From NCBI RefSeq assembly GCF_003335505.1, contig NZ_QPEX01000010.1:620001-684000 (forward strand): DNA of 64,000 bases, in the 5' to 3' direction. Of this stretch, positions 55,029 through 63,715 are shown piece after piece (position 1 is the stretch's first letter; the number at the start of each line of letters is the position of its first letter). Origin of the DNA: Bremerella cremea. GTDB lineage: Bacteria; Planctomycetota; Planctomycetia; Pirellulales; Pirellulaceae. A model generated the notes under the pieces. It was given only the letters and a program-made list of their open reading frames with translations, did not search any database and was not told where the DNA came from. A program made the position numbers and the translations under genes.

Positions 55029-56021
55029 ATGACCATCAATCGGTACCATCGAGCGGCTTTCACCCTGGTGGAACTCCTTGTCGTGATTGCGATTATCGGA
55101 GTGCTCGTCTCTTTGCTACTTCCGGCGGTTCAAGCCGCCCGCGAGGCAGCTCGACGTAGCGAATGCCAGAACAACTTGCGTCAATTGGCGATCGGGTTAC
55201 ACAATCATCACGATACGTATGGCAAGTTTCCGGCAGGATCGTCCAATAACCCTGGTTTCTCGAATCCCAACAAGCGTGGTTTTGCCTGGGCGATTAACTT
55301 GCTGCCATTCATTGAGCAGAACAATATTTACGAGCAATATGCGTCTGCCAATTTACTGACCGACATGACCAAATTTGCCTGCTGCGATTGGCCGAACCCT
55401 CCACGCAATCTTGTGATCGATGCGTTTGTCTGTCCTTCGCAGCCAAGCGATGCCGACAGGATCAAAGCCGGAGATGAGTCCAACGGTCGTGGCATGGCCG
55501 GAAACTACCTGGCCTGTGGCGGCAACTCGGTAACGGCAGACACAGCAATCTATCAAACCGGGGCGAAACAAACCGATGGTCATGGGGCATCTGATAACAC
55601 CAATGGTTTCTTCCAAGCCAATATCCCCAAGTCATTCCGCGACGCCATTGATGGCACAACCAACACCGTGATGCTTGGCGAAATTCTTGTCAACAATCAC
55701 GACGCCGATCATCGGGGGCGGTATTACAACGCCCATGGAGGAGATTGTCTATTTTCGACGCGTGAACGCCCAAACAGCACGGTCGGTGACTTCGTTCAGT
55801 TGGGCTGCCTAGAAGGAAGCGGCATCTGGCAAAAGCTGACACCATGCAGCCCTGTCGGAGGTGGTACGCAAACGCAGATTGCCTCGCGCAGCCTTCACCC
55901 GGGCGGCGTCAATGTGGCTTTGGGAGATGCGTCGGTTCGCTTCATTCCAGAAACCATCAACATCGACATCTGGCGTGCTGCCGGGTCGTCTAACGGAGGC
56001 GAACCTCTTAGCGGTTTTTAA
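55029..56021 (+). CDS. DUF1559 prepilin-type N-terminal domain protein
   Basis: A 330-residue planctomycete protein of the DUF1559 family. The N-terminus is a type IV prepilin signal with the cleavage site before Phe (AAFTLVELLVVIAIIGVLVS), followed by VQAAREAARRSECQNNLRQL, the family hallmark. The C-terminus has the H-X9-DG-like motif in LHPGGVNVALGDASVRF. The family is hugely expanded in planctomycetes and thought to form surface or pseudopilus fibres, although the exact job is unknown. The ATG at 55029 has CGGAG upstream; the earlier frame from 54933 lacks family sequence. It is followed by a small lipoprotein gene, the usual partner. Confidence 0.95.
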   Translation: MTINRYHRAAFTLVELLVVIAIIGVLVSLLLPAVQAAREAARRSECQNNLRQLAIGLHNHHDTYGKFPAGSSNNPGFSNPNKRGFAWAINLLPFIEQNNIYEQYASANLLTDMTKFACCDWPNPPRNLVIDAFVCPSQPSDADRIKAGDESNGRGMAGNYLACGGNSVTADTAIYQTGAKQTDGHGASDNTNGFFQANIPKSFRDAIDGTTNTVMLGEILVNNHDADHRGRYYNAHGGDCLFSTRERPNSTVGDFVQLGCLEGSGIWQKLTPCSPVGGGTQTQIASRSLHPGGVNVALGDASVRFIPETINIDIWRAAGSSNGGEPLSGF

Positions 56022-56255
56022 TCAGCCGCTGAAGAAATACCATAGCCCGCTTTCTCCCTCGAAGATGAAAGCGGGACACGCGGACATGAATCGCATGAAG
56101 ACTACGCCACGAATCGAACGTGGGCGTCTCAAGGAAACGACGGCATTCGTGGATCAGGACGCCTAAGGAAGTTCAGATTGCGTGTGCAGAACTCACTTCA
56201 TAATTTTCAGTTGAACTCATTCTCTTCCGTTCTTACTTTCAGGGAAATCTCCACA

Positions 56256-56678
56256 ATGGCACATGTAAGCCCTAACATTACTGCTCGCTTTTTTCCATTC
56301 AACGTCTCGCTGGTTGGTTTATTGCTTTGTTTGTCGTTCGGCGGATGCGGCTCCAATTCAGGAGACATGGTGGGCGTTGCAGGCCAGATAACCTTTGATG
56401 GCAAGCCAGTAGAAAAAGGGGAAATCCGCTTCACGGTCGATGGGCACGCCACCGAAGCAAGTCGGATTGAAATGGGAAAATACGAAGTCAATGTTCCCAA
56501 AGGCAAATCCGATATTCAGATTTTTGCCTACCGGCAAGCCAAAGGCAAAGAGATGGCAGTCACCAGTTCCGAGCCTATCAACGTGAATTACATCCCGGCA
56601 AAATACAATACGGAATCAACGTTGAATGCTGAACTGGAAAAAACCAATAAGAACCTCGACTTCACCTTAATGCCGTAG
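56256..56678 (+). CDS. Carboxypeptidase-regulatory-like (transthyretin-like) lipoprotein
   Basis: A 140-residue lipoprotein. The signal ends FGGC, so Cys is lipidated. The mature domain is a small beta-sandwich: VGVAGQITFDGKPVEKGEIR, then YEVNVPKGKSDIQIFAYRQA and NYIPAKYNTESTL, a pattern of the planctomycete carboxypeptidase-regulatory-like group. Such proteins commonly follow DUF1559 genes; this one begins 235 nt after its partner, so they may be co-transcribed. It should sit on the outer or inner membrane facing the periplasm. AGGGAAA lies about 10 nt before the ATG at 56256. Its role is unknown. Confidence 0.85.
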   Translation: MAHVSPNITARFFPFNVSLVGLLLCLSFGGCGSNSGDMVGVAGQITFDGKPVEKGEIRFTVDGHATEASRIEMGKYEVNVPKGKSDIQIFAYRQAKGKEMAVTSSEPINVNYIPAKYNTESTLNAELEKTNKNLDFTLMP

Positions 56679-56816
56679 CAATCAAAGAGGCCCACATCGC
56701 CCAGGCCGCAACACATGGTTTGTGAGCTCGACGCGTTCCCCAGAATCAAGCCCTTCTTCAGTGGATCCACCTAGACCGGGAGTTATCACAAGACGGGCTT
56801 TTTTCTTGGTTTTCTT

Positions 56817-58235
56817 TCACATGCACGCTATGCGATTCTCGAGGGCCCCCAGTGGGAATCGTAGACAAACCTCCGTCCCTTCTTCCGGCTGCGATTTGAA
56901 TTCGAGGGTTGCTTGATGTGCGGCGACGATTTCGGATGCGATGCTTAATCCCAGGCCCACGCCCCGAGTTGCGGAAGTGGTCCGGGCTTTTTCCACTTGG
57001 TAAAAGCGATCGCAGATGTGTTGTAGTTGGTCGGCAGCGATGCCGATGCCATGATCTTGCACCGTTACCAAGACCTGATCTGTCTGTCGTGCCACGTAAA
57101 TTTCAACGCTTTGCTTGGGGTGGCTAAACTGAATCGCATTGCGAATAACGTTAAACAGCAGTTGCCTCATTTGCGTAGCATTGGCCACTACCACCGCGTT
57201 TGGTTCGGCATCGACATTTAGCTCGATATCGCTTTCCATCGCCAGAGGCTGCAGTTGCCGAACCACCTGACGTGTCAGTTCGCATAGATCAACTGGCGTG
57301 CGCTGGGTAACTTGGCTACCTGCTTGACCGAGACGGGCTAGTTGCAACAGTTGATCGACGAGTACCTGCATATGCGATGCGGCATCACGACAGGTTCCTA
57401 GGGCATTCCGATAATGGTCTGCCTCGCGTGGTTTGGACAAGCTTAGATCGCACTGCGAAGCAATCACGGCAATCGGCGTCCGCAGTTCATGCGCAGCATC
57501 CGATGTGAACTGACGCTGCTTGGTGAATGCGGCTTGCAATTGATCGAGCATCTGGTTGAAAGACAACGCCAAGGTTGTCATCTCGCGGGTAACTTGCTCT
57601 GTCTCTAGGCGTTCGTCGAGATGTCGATGCGTGATCTGCGTTGCTTGCAGAGCGAAGGTCTCGATCGGTTGGGCGATTCGGCGCGAAATGGCAATCGCCA
57701 ACAGCCCGCTAACCAGCAGCCCCACTGCCACGACAAGCACCAGATAGCCCGCGAGCCAGAAAAACTCGTCAAACTCTTTGGCCATTGGTCTGCCAACCAA
57801 CAGTTGTCCGCCATCGCTGGTTGAAGTCCACAACAGAAACTGCCGCCCGCGCCGTTCGGCATGGTAAGGGTGCTTTCCTTGATGGCGTCTCGATTGAGGT
57901 TCATTTTCCAAAGAAGGATCCACTTCACCATGGCTGGCCAAGACTTGGTTGCCCTGGCCATAAACCACCCAAAACGCGCGATCGCGCGGGGCTGGTCCTA
58001 AGCGGTGCACAATCACCTCGGGAATCGTCAACGCCTGCGGCGCGACGCCCCGCTGAAGTTCCTGCGAGAGGACTTCCGCCAAGCCCAATAACTCTGACTC
58101 GACCTTGGCGCAGGTTGTCCGGTAATACATGACAAACACGACCACGGCGAACGCCAGTAAGGTGAGTGCGGCGATCGCCAGATGAGACCACAACAATAGT
58201 TTGGCCAATGTCGGTTTTTGTTGTGGCATAAGCAT
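56817..58235 (-). CDS. Sensor histidine kinase
   Basis: A 472-residue inner-membrane kinase. It has two membrane segments (about residues 13-38, LAIAALTLLAFAVVVFVMYY, and about 165-190) enclosing a periplasmic sensor of about 125 residues, then HAMP, then the catalytic part. The phosphorylated histidine is in SDAAHELRTPIAVI. The N box is NVIRNAIQFS, the G1 box DHGIGIA and the G2 box GVGLGLS. It pairs with the response regulator just upstream on the same strand (58249-58902). The start is taken as ATG 58235, after the regulator stop; a GTG start at 58277 would overlap the regulator by 29 bp. The signal is unknown. Confidence 0.92.
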   Translation of the reverse strand: MLMPQQKPTLAKLLLWSHLAIAALTLLAFAVVVFVMYYRTTCAKVESELLGLAEVLSQELQRGVAPQALTIPEVIVHRLGPAPRDRAFWVVYGQGNQVLASHGEVDPSLENEPQSRRHQGKHPYHAERRGRQFLLWTSTSDGGQLLVGRPMAKEFDEFFWLAGYLVLVVAVGLLVSGLLAIAISRRIAQPIETFALQATQITHRHLDERLETEQVTREMTTLALSFNQMLDQLQAAFTKQRQFTSDAAHELRTPIAVIASQCDLSLSKPREADHYRNALGTCRDAASHMQVLVDQLLQLARLGQAGSQVTQRTPVDLCELTRQVVRQLQPLAMESDIELNVDAEPNAVVVANATQMRQLLFNVIRNAIQFSHPKQSVEIYVARQTDQVLVTVQDHGIGIAADQLQHICDRFYQVEKARTTSATRGVGLGLSIASEIVAAHQATLEFKSQPEEGTEVCLRFPLGALENRIACM

Positions 58236-58248
58236 CGTTTGTGAGGTG

Positions 58249-58902
58249 CTATTTGGGGATAAGATAACCAAGACCACGCCGTGTGGTGATTAGCCCGTTA
58301 CCAAGCTTCTTGCGAAGATACGAGATATAAACATCGAGCATGTTCGAGTTAATTTCGTCGATCTCGTCGAAAAGGTGATCGAACAATTCGTTCCGGGTAA
58401 TCACGCGGCCACGATGCATGGCCAGGTATTCCAGCAAGCTATATTCGCGGGTCGTCAAAGAGACGACCTTGCCGTTTAAGCTGACCGTTTTCGCGCGGGT
58501 ATCGATCGAAACGTTTCCGATTTCGATTTGCGGATTCGCCTGGCCAGCCGCCCGGCGGATTAACGCGCGCAAGCGAGCCAGCAGTTCCTCATGGCGAAAC
58601 GGCTTCGGTAAATAGTCGTCTGCACCAAGGTCTAATCCATGGCAACGATCGGCAAGTTCGTCCAGTGCTGACAGGATCAGCACCGGTGTGTTGCGTCGTT
58701 CTCGCAGGCGTTCCAACAGTTCCCGGCCATCCATTTTGGGCAGCATCAAATCGAGCACGATCGCGTCGTAATCGCAACTCATCGCTCGCGCGAATCCCGC
58801 CATGCCGTCGCTACAAGTGTCGACGGCATAGCCTTCTTCTTCCAGCATATCGCGGACAATACGCTGTAAATCGGCTTGATCTTCAATCAGGAGAACTCGC
58901 AC
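58249..58902 (-). CDS. OmpR-family response regulator
   Basis: A 217-residue transcription factor. The receiver domain begins RVLLIEDQADLQ, with the phosphorylation site Asp51 in AIVLDLMLPKMDG and the conserved Lys in DDYLPKPF. The C-terminal winged helix (VSLTTREYSLLEYLAMHRGR through DVYISYLRKKLG) is the OmpR/PhoB type. The family usually starts MRVLLIED, so GTG at 58902 is preferred over TTG at 58908. It controls genes in response to the histidine kinase whose gene follows. A target could be the exported protein at 58962-59741, upstream on the same strand. No Shine-Dalgarno is visible. Confidence 0.94.
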   Translation of the reverse strand: MRVLLIEDQADLQRIVRDMLEEEGYAVDTCSDGMAGFARAMSCDYDAIVLDLMLPKMDGRELLERLRERRNTPVLILSALDELADRCHGLDLGADDYLPKPFRHEELLARLRALIRRAAGQANPQIEIGNVSIDTRAKTVSLNGKVVSLTTREYSLLEYLAMHRGRVITRNELFDHLFDEIDEINSNMLDVYISYLRKKLGNGLITTRRGLGYLIPK

Positions 58903-58961
58903 GGCCAATCGATTCGATCAAGTAAGCGGGACAGTTTGCAACGGTTTATGCCGAGTATCGG

Positions 58962-59741
58962 TTAAGCACGCTCTTCCAGCAAGCGGCGGATGGCCCGCAA
59001 CTCGTGCAAGATGTCGTCGGCTTGCTTGTGGCTAATGCCAGGCTCGCCGGCTGGACCATGCTTGGGAGGTTTCGGGGGCTTTGGTCGCTCCAACCGAATG
59101 ACCTGATCGCCGCTGGTGATTTCATCGGCTTGAAGGTGAATATCTCCCTCTGGCGTTTCGTGGCGATGCCCTTTCACATGCACCTCGCTCCCTACCTGGC
59201 AAGCCTGTTCGACCGCCTCGGCATTGTGGGGCGGAAACATCACGTCGGTTCCATCGTCAAGCGTAAATCCATCGACATCGCCGTGGGGGTTCTTGTGAAA
59301 CTCAGTAATTGTTCCGTTGGCTTTCATCGGTTTTTCCTTTGCTGGATCATGGGGAGGTGGCACCAAACCTGGTTTTGGTCGACGAGGCGGGTGAACTGTT
59401 AACGTCTTATCACCCACCTGCAGCGACACGATTTCTTTGACTTCTCGGCCGTCAGGTAATCGCTTGCTGGCGACCGCCGCTCGCACGGTGTCGCCAGGGG
59501 ATACCTCTTTCGATAGTTCGCGAAAAGCATGCGGAGGCAAGTGCAGAATTTGCCCGTCTTCCAGCTTCCACCCCTCCGCATCGCCGTGATCGTTCAGCAC
59601 CGGCTCGACAATCTTGCCTTCAATTCGATCCGAAACTTCACGTCGTTCCGGAGGTTGTGCCAGGACGAACATCGTGCCAATACTGGTAGCGACAAAAGCA
59701 ATTGCCGTCATTCCGATACCTACCATAACCATCGTTTTCAT
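58962..59741 (-). CDS. Exported protein with duplicated small beta-domain
   Basis: A 259-residue protein with an N-terminal signal or anchor (MVGIGMTAIAFVATSIGTMF). Two related segments of about 60 residues follow. The first has GKIVEPVLNDHGDAEGWKLE then LPPHAFRELS and PGDTVRA. The second has GTITEFHKNPHGDVDGFTLD then FPPHNAEAVEQA and VGSEVHVKG. Each looks like a small beta-barrel (OB-like). Between them lies a Pro-rich linker (HPPRRPKPGLVPPPHDPAKE), and a His- and Pro-rich part (RPKPPKPPKHGPAG) leads to a C-terminal helix. Many histidines suggest metal binding. The ATG at 59741 has AGTAGGAGT; the longer frame from 59810 is less likely. It sits upstream of the two-component genes, on the same strand. 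Confidence 0.68.
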   Translation of the reverse strand: MKTMVMVGIGMTAIAFVATSIGTMFVLAQPPERREVSDRIEGKIVEPVLNDHGDAEGWKLEDGQILHLPPHAFRELSKEVSPGDTVRAAVASKRLPDGREVKEIVSLQVGDKTLTVHPPRRPKPGLVPPPHDPAKEKPMKANGTITEFHKNPHGDVDGFTLDDGTDVMFPPHNAEAVEQACQVGSEVHVKGHRHETPEGDIHLQADEITSGDQVIRLERPKPPKPPKHGPAGEPGISHKQADDILHELRAIRRLLEERA

Positions 59742-59974
59742 CGAGAATACTCCTACTTTGGGTGGATGAAAGTTGGCAGCGTTATGCCGCCACACGAACA
59801 GCACTTTCAACCTCGTACGGCAAGTGTAAGAGCCGAACCTTAATCTCAGATGAAAGCTCGGCAGGTGATCGCAGACGAGACGAACGTGAGTTCGATTCGA
59901 CCTGGGCGTGTGGTAATATGAAAGCTGAACTCCCTTAGCTGTTTGCCTATATTGTCACGGTCGAACTTAGATAA

Positions 59975-60625
59975 ATGTCCAAAAGCACGAACGTTAGCCA
60001 CTGGATCGATTTGGTGAAGGCCGGGAATTCGGCTGCGGCCAATCAGATTTGGCAGCTTTATTTCGATCGGCTGGTGCGGGCCGTGCGTGGCCGGTTGGCG
60101 GGGCAGAATCGGGCGGTCTCGGACGAAGAAGATATCGTGCTGAGCGTCTTCGATAGCTTCTACAACGCCGCCGAGAACGGGCAGTTTCCGGACTTGGCTG
60201 ACCGGGACGACCTGTGGCGATTGCTGCTGCGGATGGCGGCCCGTAAGGTGATTGATAAGCGGCGGCATGATACGCGGCAGCGTCGGGGGGGAGCGGTGCA
60301 GCTCCACTCTTTGGACCAGCCCCGGGAGGACGGAAGCATCTGGGAGGCGATTGGCGACGAGCCCTCTCCTGAAATGGTGCTGATGATGCAGGAAGCGGTC
60401 GAACATTTTTTTTCGCATTTAGGTGTCGGGCAGCTTCGCGATTTGGCGGGTGCCAAGTTAGAAGGGTATTCCAACGCCGAACTTGCCCAGCGTTTTGGAT
60501 GCTCGGAGCGGACGATCGAGCGTCGTTTGCACCTGATTCGTGAAAAATGTCAGCAGGAATTGGTCGAAATAGATGAGCATCCGCCAGAAAAAACTTCCGA
60601 TTGCGACTCTGGAACGCATAGATGA
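59975..60625 (+). CDS. ECF sigma factor (planctomycete type)
   Basis: A 216-residue RNA polymerase sigma factor. Region 2 (about 15-95) has NQIWQLYFDRLVRAVRGRLA and SDEEDIVLSVFDSFYNA. Region 4 (about 150-195) has KLEGYSNAELAQRFGCSERT followed by RRLHLIREKCQQE, the -35-binding helix-turn-helix. There is no anti-sigma gene; instead the Ser/Thr kinase gene overlaps its 3' end by 53 bp, so the kinase probably controls it or is controlled with it. This linked pair is the split form of the fused protein at 3409-4866. The start is the ATG at 59975. Confidence 0.92.
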   Translation: MSKSTNVSHWIDLVKAGNSAAANQIWQLYFDRLVRAVRGRLAGQNRAVSDEEDIVLSVFDSFYNAAENGQFPDLADRDDLWRLLLRMAARKVIDKRRHDTRQRRGGAVQLHSLDQPREDGSIWEAIGDEPSPEMVLMMQEAVEHFFSHLGVGQLRDLAGAKLEGYSNAELAQRFGCSERTIERRLHLIREKCQQELVEIDEHPPEKTSDCDSGTHR

Positions 60626-62333
60626 AATCTGCGCCTCGTTTGAACGCCAATGGCAAGCCAACGAGCCCCCCAAGATCGAATCGCTGCTTACCGCAGATCT
60701 CTCCTCTGGCGAACGTGACGTTCTGCTAGCGGAATTGATTGTGCTGGAGATCGATTACCGGCGTCGCCGCAGCGAAATGCCGACGAAACAAGAGTACCTT
60801 GAGCGTTTTCCAGAAGATGCCAGTGTCGTAAACGATGCGTTAGCGACCGCCGAGCCGAATTCTGGCGGTTTCCAACCACCCACCGTCGGACGCCTGGCCG
60901 AGTTGTTCCCTTCGCTAGAGATTATCGAGCTGATCGGCGCTGGCGGCATGGGGGCCGTTTACAAGGCGCGGCAGCCTGGTCTCGATCGTCTGGTGGCGCT
61001 GAAGGTTTTGCCGGAAGAACTGGGACGCGACGTCAAGTTCGCCCTTCGTTTTACCCGCGAAGCCCGCACCCTGGCCCGGTTGAACCATCCCAACATTGTG
61101 TCGGTATACGAGTTCGGCCATGTCGAGGAGACTTACTATTTCCTGATGGAATTTGTGGCAGGCTCTACCCTGCGCGATGTGGTTCGGGCTGGTCAGTTAG
61201 CACCAGCACATGCCCTGGCGATTGTGCCTCACCTGTGCGATGCGTTGCAGTACGCCCACGACAAAGGAGTAATCCACCGCGACATCAAGCCAGAGAACAT
61301 CTTGCTGGCCGCCGACGGCACGGTGAAGATCGCTGACTTTGGTCTTTCGCGGATTTTGGGAAGCGAGAGCCAGCACGATCTGCTGACCGGCACCCATCAA
61401 GTGATGGGGACACCGCGGTACATGGCGCCAGAGCACTTAGAAGGTTCGCGGAACATCGATCACCGGGCCGATATCTATTCGCTGGGAGTCGTCTTTTACG
61501 AAATGCTGACCGGCGAACTGCCGCTCGGGCGTTTCGCGGTTCCATCGCAGATAGTCGATATCGACGTGCGTCTCGATGAAGTGGTTCTGCGCACGCTGGA
61601 AAAAGAACCGCAGCGTCGTTACCAACAGGCCAGTCAAATCAAGTCGGACGTGCAATCGATCACATCCACAACACGCGCCACGGTGGCGGAAACGGTTGCG
61701 AGAGAAACGACGCCTGCCAGTCAGCCGTCGTCCCCCAGCCTGGCCGAACAAGAGTTAGCCGGCCGCTTGCTGCTGACGCGTCGTCAACTGATGGAGCGTG
61801 TCGAGAAGTCGCTTCGTCCGTTATTTCGCGGACAGATTGTGCAGCTGCTCGTTGGTATTGCGCTCATCGTCCTAGGAGCATACTGCTGGACGCAAAACAC
61901 GTATGTTCCTCATCGCTTAGTATGCGGTTTGATTCTGCATGTCTACGGCGTACTGGTGATCGCCCAGTCAGCAATGGTTTGCACCCACATCCGTCGCGTT
62001 GATTACTCGAAATCAGTCGCTGACATCCGTGGCAAGCTCGACAAACTGCAAACACGTCACCTCATCGCGGCCACGCTCATTGGCTTCGTGTGGTGGCTGA
62101 TGTGGATTCCGGTTGCCGTCGCCCTAGGGTTTGACTTTGTCCTGCATCCCAACTGCCTGATTCCTTCGCTAGTGGTGGGTATCGTTGGTTTTGCTGTTTC
62201 CGCAGGACTGTTTTGGAACGTCGTCCGCTCTGGCAACGCTGCGGCGGAATCTTGGCGGCGCAAGCTTGGCGGTAAAAGTATCTCCAACGCGTATCTGGCC
62301 CTCGAAGAAATAGAACAGGCTCAGATTCAATGA
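60573..62333 (+). CDS. Membrane Ser/Thr protein kinase
   Basis: A 586-residue protein kinase. After about 110 helical residues comes the Hanks-type kinase domain: GAGGMGAVYKAR glycine loop (about 122), VALKVLPEELG with the lysine, VIHRDIKPENILL (about 235) catalytic loop, IADFGLSRILG, MGTPRYMAPEHL, and the rest of the C-lobe. All key residues are present, including HRD, unlike the fusion at 3409. From about residue 415 there are four membrane segments (e.g. LLVGIALIVLGAYCW, IPVAVALGFDFVLH), so the kinase faces the cytoplasm. It overlaps the sigma factor gene by 53 bp, a translationally coupled pair. The upstream signal is unknown. Confidence 0.92.
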   Translation: MSIRQKKLPIATLERIDEICASFERQWQANEPPKIESLLTADLSSGERDVLLAELIVLEIDYRRRRSEMPTKQEYLERFPEDASVVNDALATAEPNSGGFQPPTVGRLAELFPSLEIIELIGAGGMGAVYKARQPGLDRLVALKVLPEELGRDVKFALRFTREARTLARLNHPNIVSVYEFGHVEETYYFLMEFVAGSTLRDVVRAGQLAPAHALAIVPHLCDALQYAHDKGVIHRDIKPENILLAADGTVKIADFGLSRILGSESQHDLLTGTHQVMGTPRYMAPEHLEGSRNIDHRADIYSLGVVFYEMLTGELPLGRFAVPSQIVDIDVRLDEVVLRTLEKEPQRRYQQASQIKSDVQSITSTTRATVAETVARETTPASQPSSPSLAEQELAGRLLLTRRQLMERVEKSLRPLFRGQIVQLLVGIALIVLGAYCWTQNTYVPHRLVCGLILHVYGVLVIAQSAMVCTHIRRVDYSKSVADIRGKLDKLQTRHLIAATLIGFVWWLMWIPVAVALGFDFVLHPNCLIPSLVVGIVGFAVSAGLFWNVVRSGNAAAESWRRKLGGKSISNAYLALEEIEQAQIQ

Positions 62334-62343
62334 ACGCAGCGAT

Positions 62344-63594
62344 CTAAACCGCATCGCGCAGCGGCAACGTTTGGTGCGATGCGACTTCCATTTGCGTGAG
62401 CAGCCCGCGCCAGTTGGCGGCATTGCCAGGCGTGATGCGTCCGAGGACCCTGGCGGCGGTTGCGCCGGTTAAGTCGGGTAAGTTGCCGCTGACCTGGTCG
62501 ATGTGCATCGCGGCGAAGATCGCGGCGATGGAGGCTCCTGTCGCGCCAGAGATCCAGCCGCGGGAGACTTCGGTGGAAAGGGGAATGCCTTCGAATTTCT
62601 CGGCGAGGCGTTTGACGAGTGCTTCGCGGCGGGCTCCACGTCCTAGGATCACGATCTCGGCGAACTCAGGCGTCGTGGGGAAGTGTTCGAGAATCTGGCG
62701 ATGGATATGCTCGGCCCAATACGCTTCCATGGCCTGGTTGAGGGTTACGCTCGAAGCGAGAAGCTCTGGCATTTGCTGCCTGACCGACTCGATCAGGTGA
62801 TTCATCTGATCATGCGAGTCGGTCGAAACCTCGCAGATATCAAGCGATTCCATGAACTGCGTGAGACGAGTGCCCAGCGATTGATTTTGGTCGTACTTGT
62901 CTCCACACAAATCTTGCAGACGCTGTAGCAAAGCGAAGCCAGGGCCGATATTGCGATACGCGAGTGCCGGCATGTGGCGATTCTTCCGCCGGGCTGGCAA
63001 ATAAAACAGCTCGATCGCCTGATCAAGCCGAACCACCACGGTTGGTCGGGCACTGTACGAATCGACCGCTTTGGTGAGCAGCAGCCACATCGGCAATACG
63101 TCAATTCCGCAGGCCGAGCCCCCTTTCACGACATCACGCTGCTCGAAGTGGTCGACCACCGTCACACCGGTTGCTTCGGCTAAGATCGTAGGGTCACCAA
63201 TCGCGATCGCGGTACCGGTTTGTTTCCAAAATTCACGTCCACAAACGGGGCCCCGCTGACCAATGGCCGAGACCTTTTCTGCCGAGACACCACACGAATT
63301 CAGCAGCCGTTCGACGTTCACCACTTGTAGCTCAGCGACAAGCCGGGAAGCCAAACCGGGAAGCTGCGTGCCAACGGTTAGCCCTGCCCCACCCTGCTCT
63401 AACAACGCGCGCACATCCGGTGGCGTGCGGACGTTGAGTTGTTGAATCAGTTCAAAACCGGCATTCAGACCACGCCCGTCGACTTTCAAGATAGCCCCGC
63501 TGGTAAAGCGCAGACAGGGAGTCATCGCGGTGCCTACGAAGTAGCGCCGCGCTTGATCCGCGAAACTCGAAAATCCGAGCGTATTAGGAGGCAT
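62344..63594 (-). CDS. AnmK-like (anhydro-N-acetylmuramic acid kinase family) protein, divergent
   Basis: A 416-residue protein of the AnmK family, judged from the segment IAIGDPTILAEATGVTVVDH, then RDVVKGGSACGIDVLP, which parallels the AnmK core GDPxxIAExTGIxVVxDFRxxDVAAGGQGAPLVP, and the late ILGRGARREALVKRLAEKFE. Genuine AnmK phosphorylates anhydro-MurNAc during cell-wall recycling. Here the N-terminal phosphate loop (SGTSxDGID in the family) is replaced by VGTAMTPC and the second loop has Ser-Ala-Cys for Gln-Gly-Ala-Pro, so activity is doubtful. It is cytosolic. The ATG at 63594 has GGGGCTCGG before it. The gene lies downstream of the glutamine amidotransferase gene, with a hairpin between them. 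Confidence 0.68.
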   Translation of the reverse strand: MPPNTLGFSSFADQARRYFVGTAMTPCLRFTSGAILKVDGRGLNAGFELIQQLNVRTPPDVRALLEQGGAGLTVGTQLPGLASRLVAELQVVNVERLLNSCGVSAEKVSAIGQRGPVCGREFWKQTGTAIAIGDPTILAEATGVTVVDHFEQRDVVKGGSACGIDVLPMWLLLTKAVDSYSARPTVVVRLDQAIELFYLPARRKNRHMPALAYRNIGPGFALLQRLQDLCGDKYDQNQSLGTRLTQFMESLDICEVSTDSHDQMNHLIESVRQQMPELLASSVTLNQAMEAYWAEHIHRQILEHFPTTPEFAEIVILGRGARREALVKRLAEKFEGIPLSTEVSRGWISGATGASIAAIFAAMHIDQVSGNLPDLTGATAARVLGRITPGNAANWRGLLTQMEVASHQTLPLRDAV

Positions 63595-63648
63595 CCGAGC
63601 CCCAACCGGTTAGAGGGATAGTTTCCTCGAAGAAAGATAAAGAGAGGG

Positions 63649-63680
63649 AAGCAGGAACCAAAGGCCTGCGGTTCCTGCTT
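63649..63680 (-). terminator. Hairpin downstream of the glutamine amidotransferase gene
   Basis: AAGCAGGAACC (63649-63659) and GGTTCCTGCTT (63670-63680) form an 11-bp perfect stem. On the minus strand it is followed by a C/T-rich tail (CCCTCTCTTTATCTTTCTTC). It may end the minus-strand transcript of the glutamine amidotransferase gene, although the T-run is interrupted. Confidence 0.6.
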
Positions 63681-63715
63681 TCCCCTTGCTGATCGTGCGA
63701 ACTGCTTCCCTTGCA

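Noticed and set aside
60573..60625. Sequencing frameshift between sigma factor and kinase genes
   Set aside because: The 53-bp overlap has a good ATG and both frames are intact; adjacent sigma/kinase genes are common in planctomycetes, so a true overlap is more likely.
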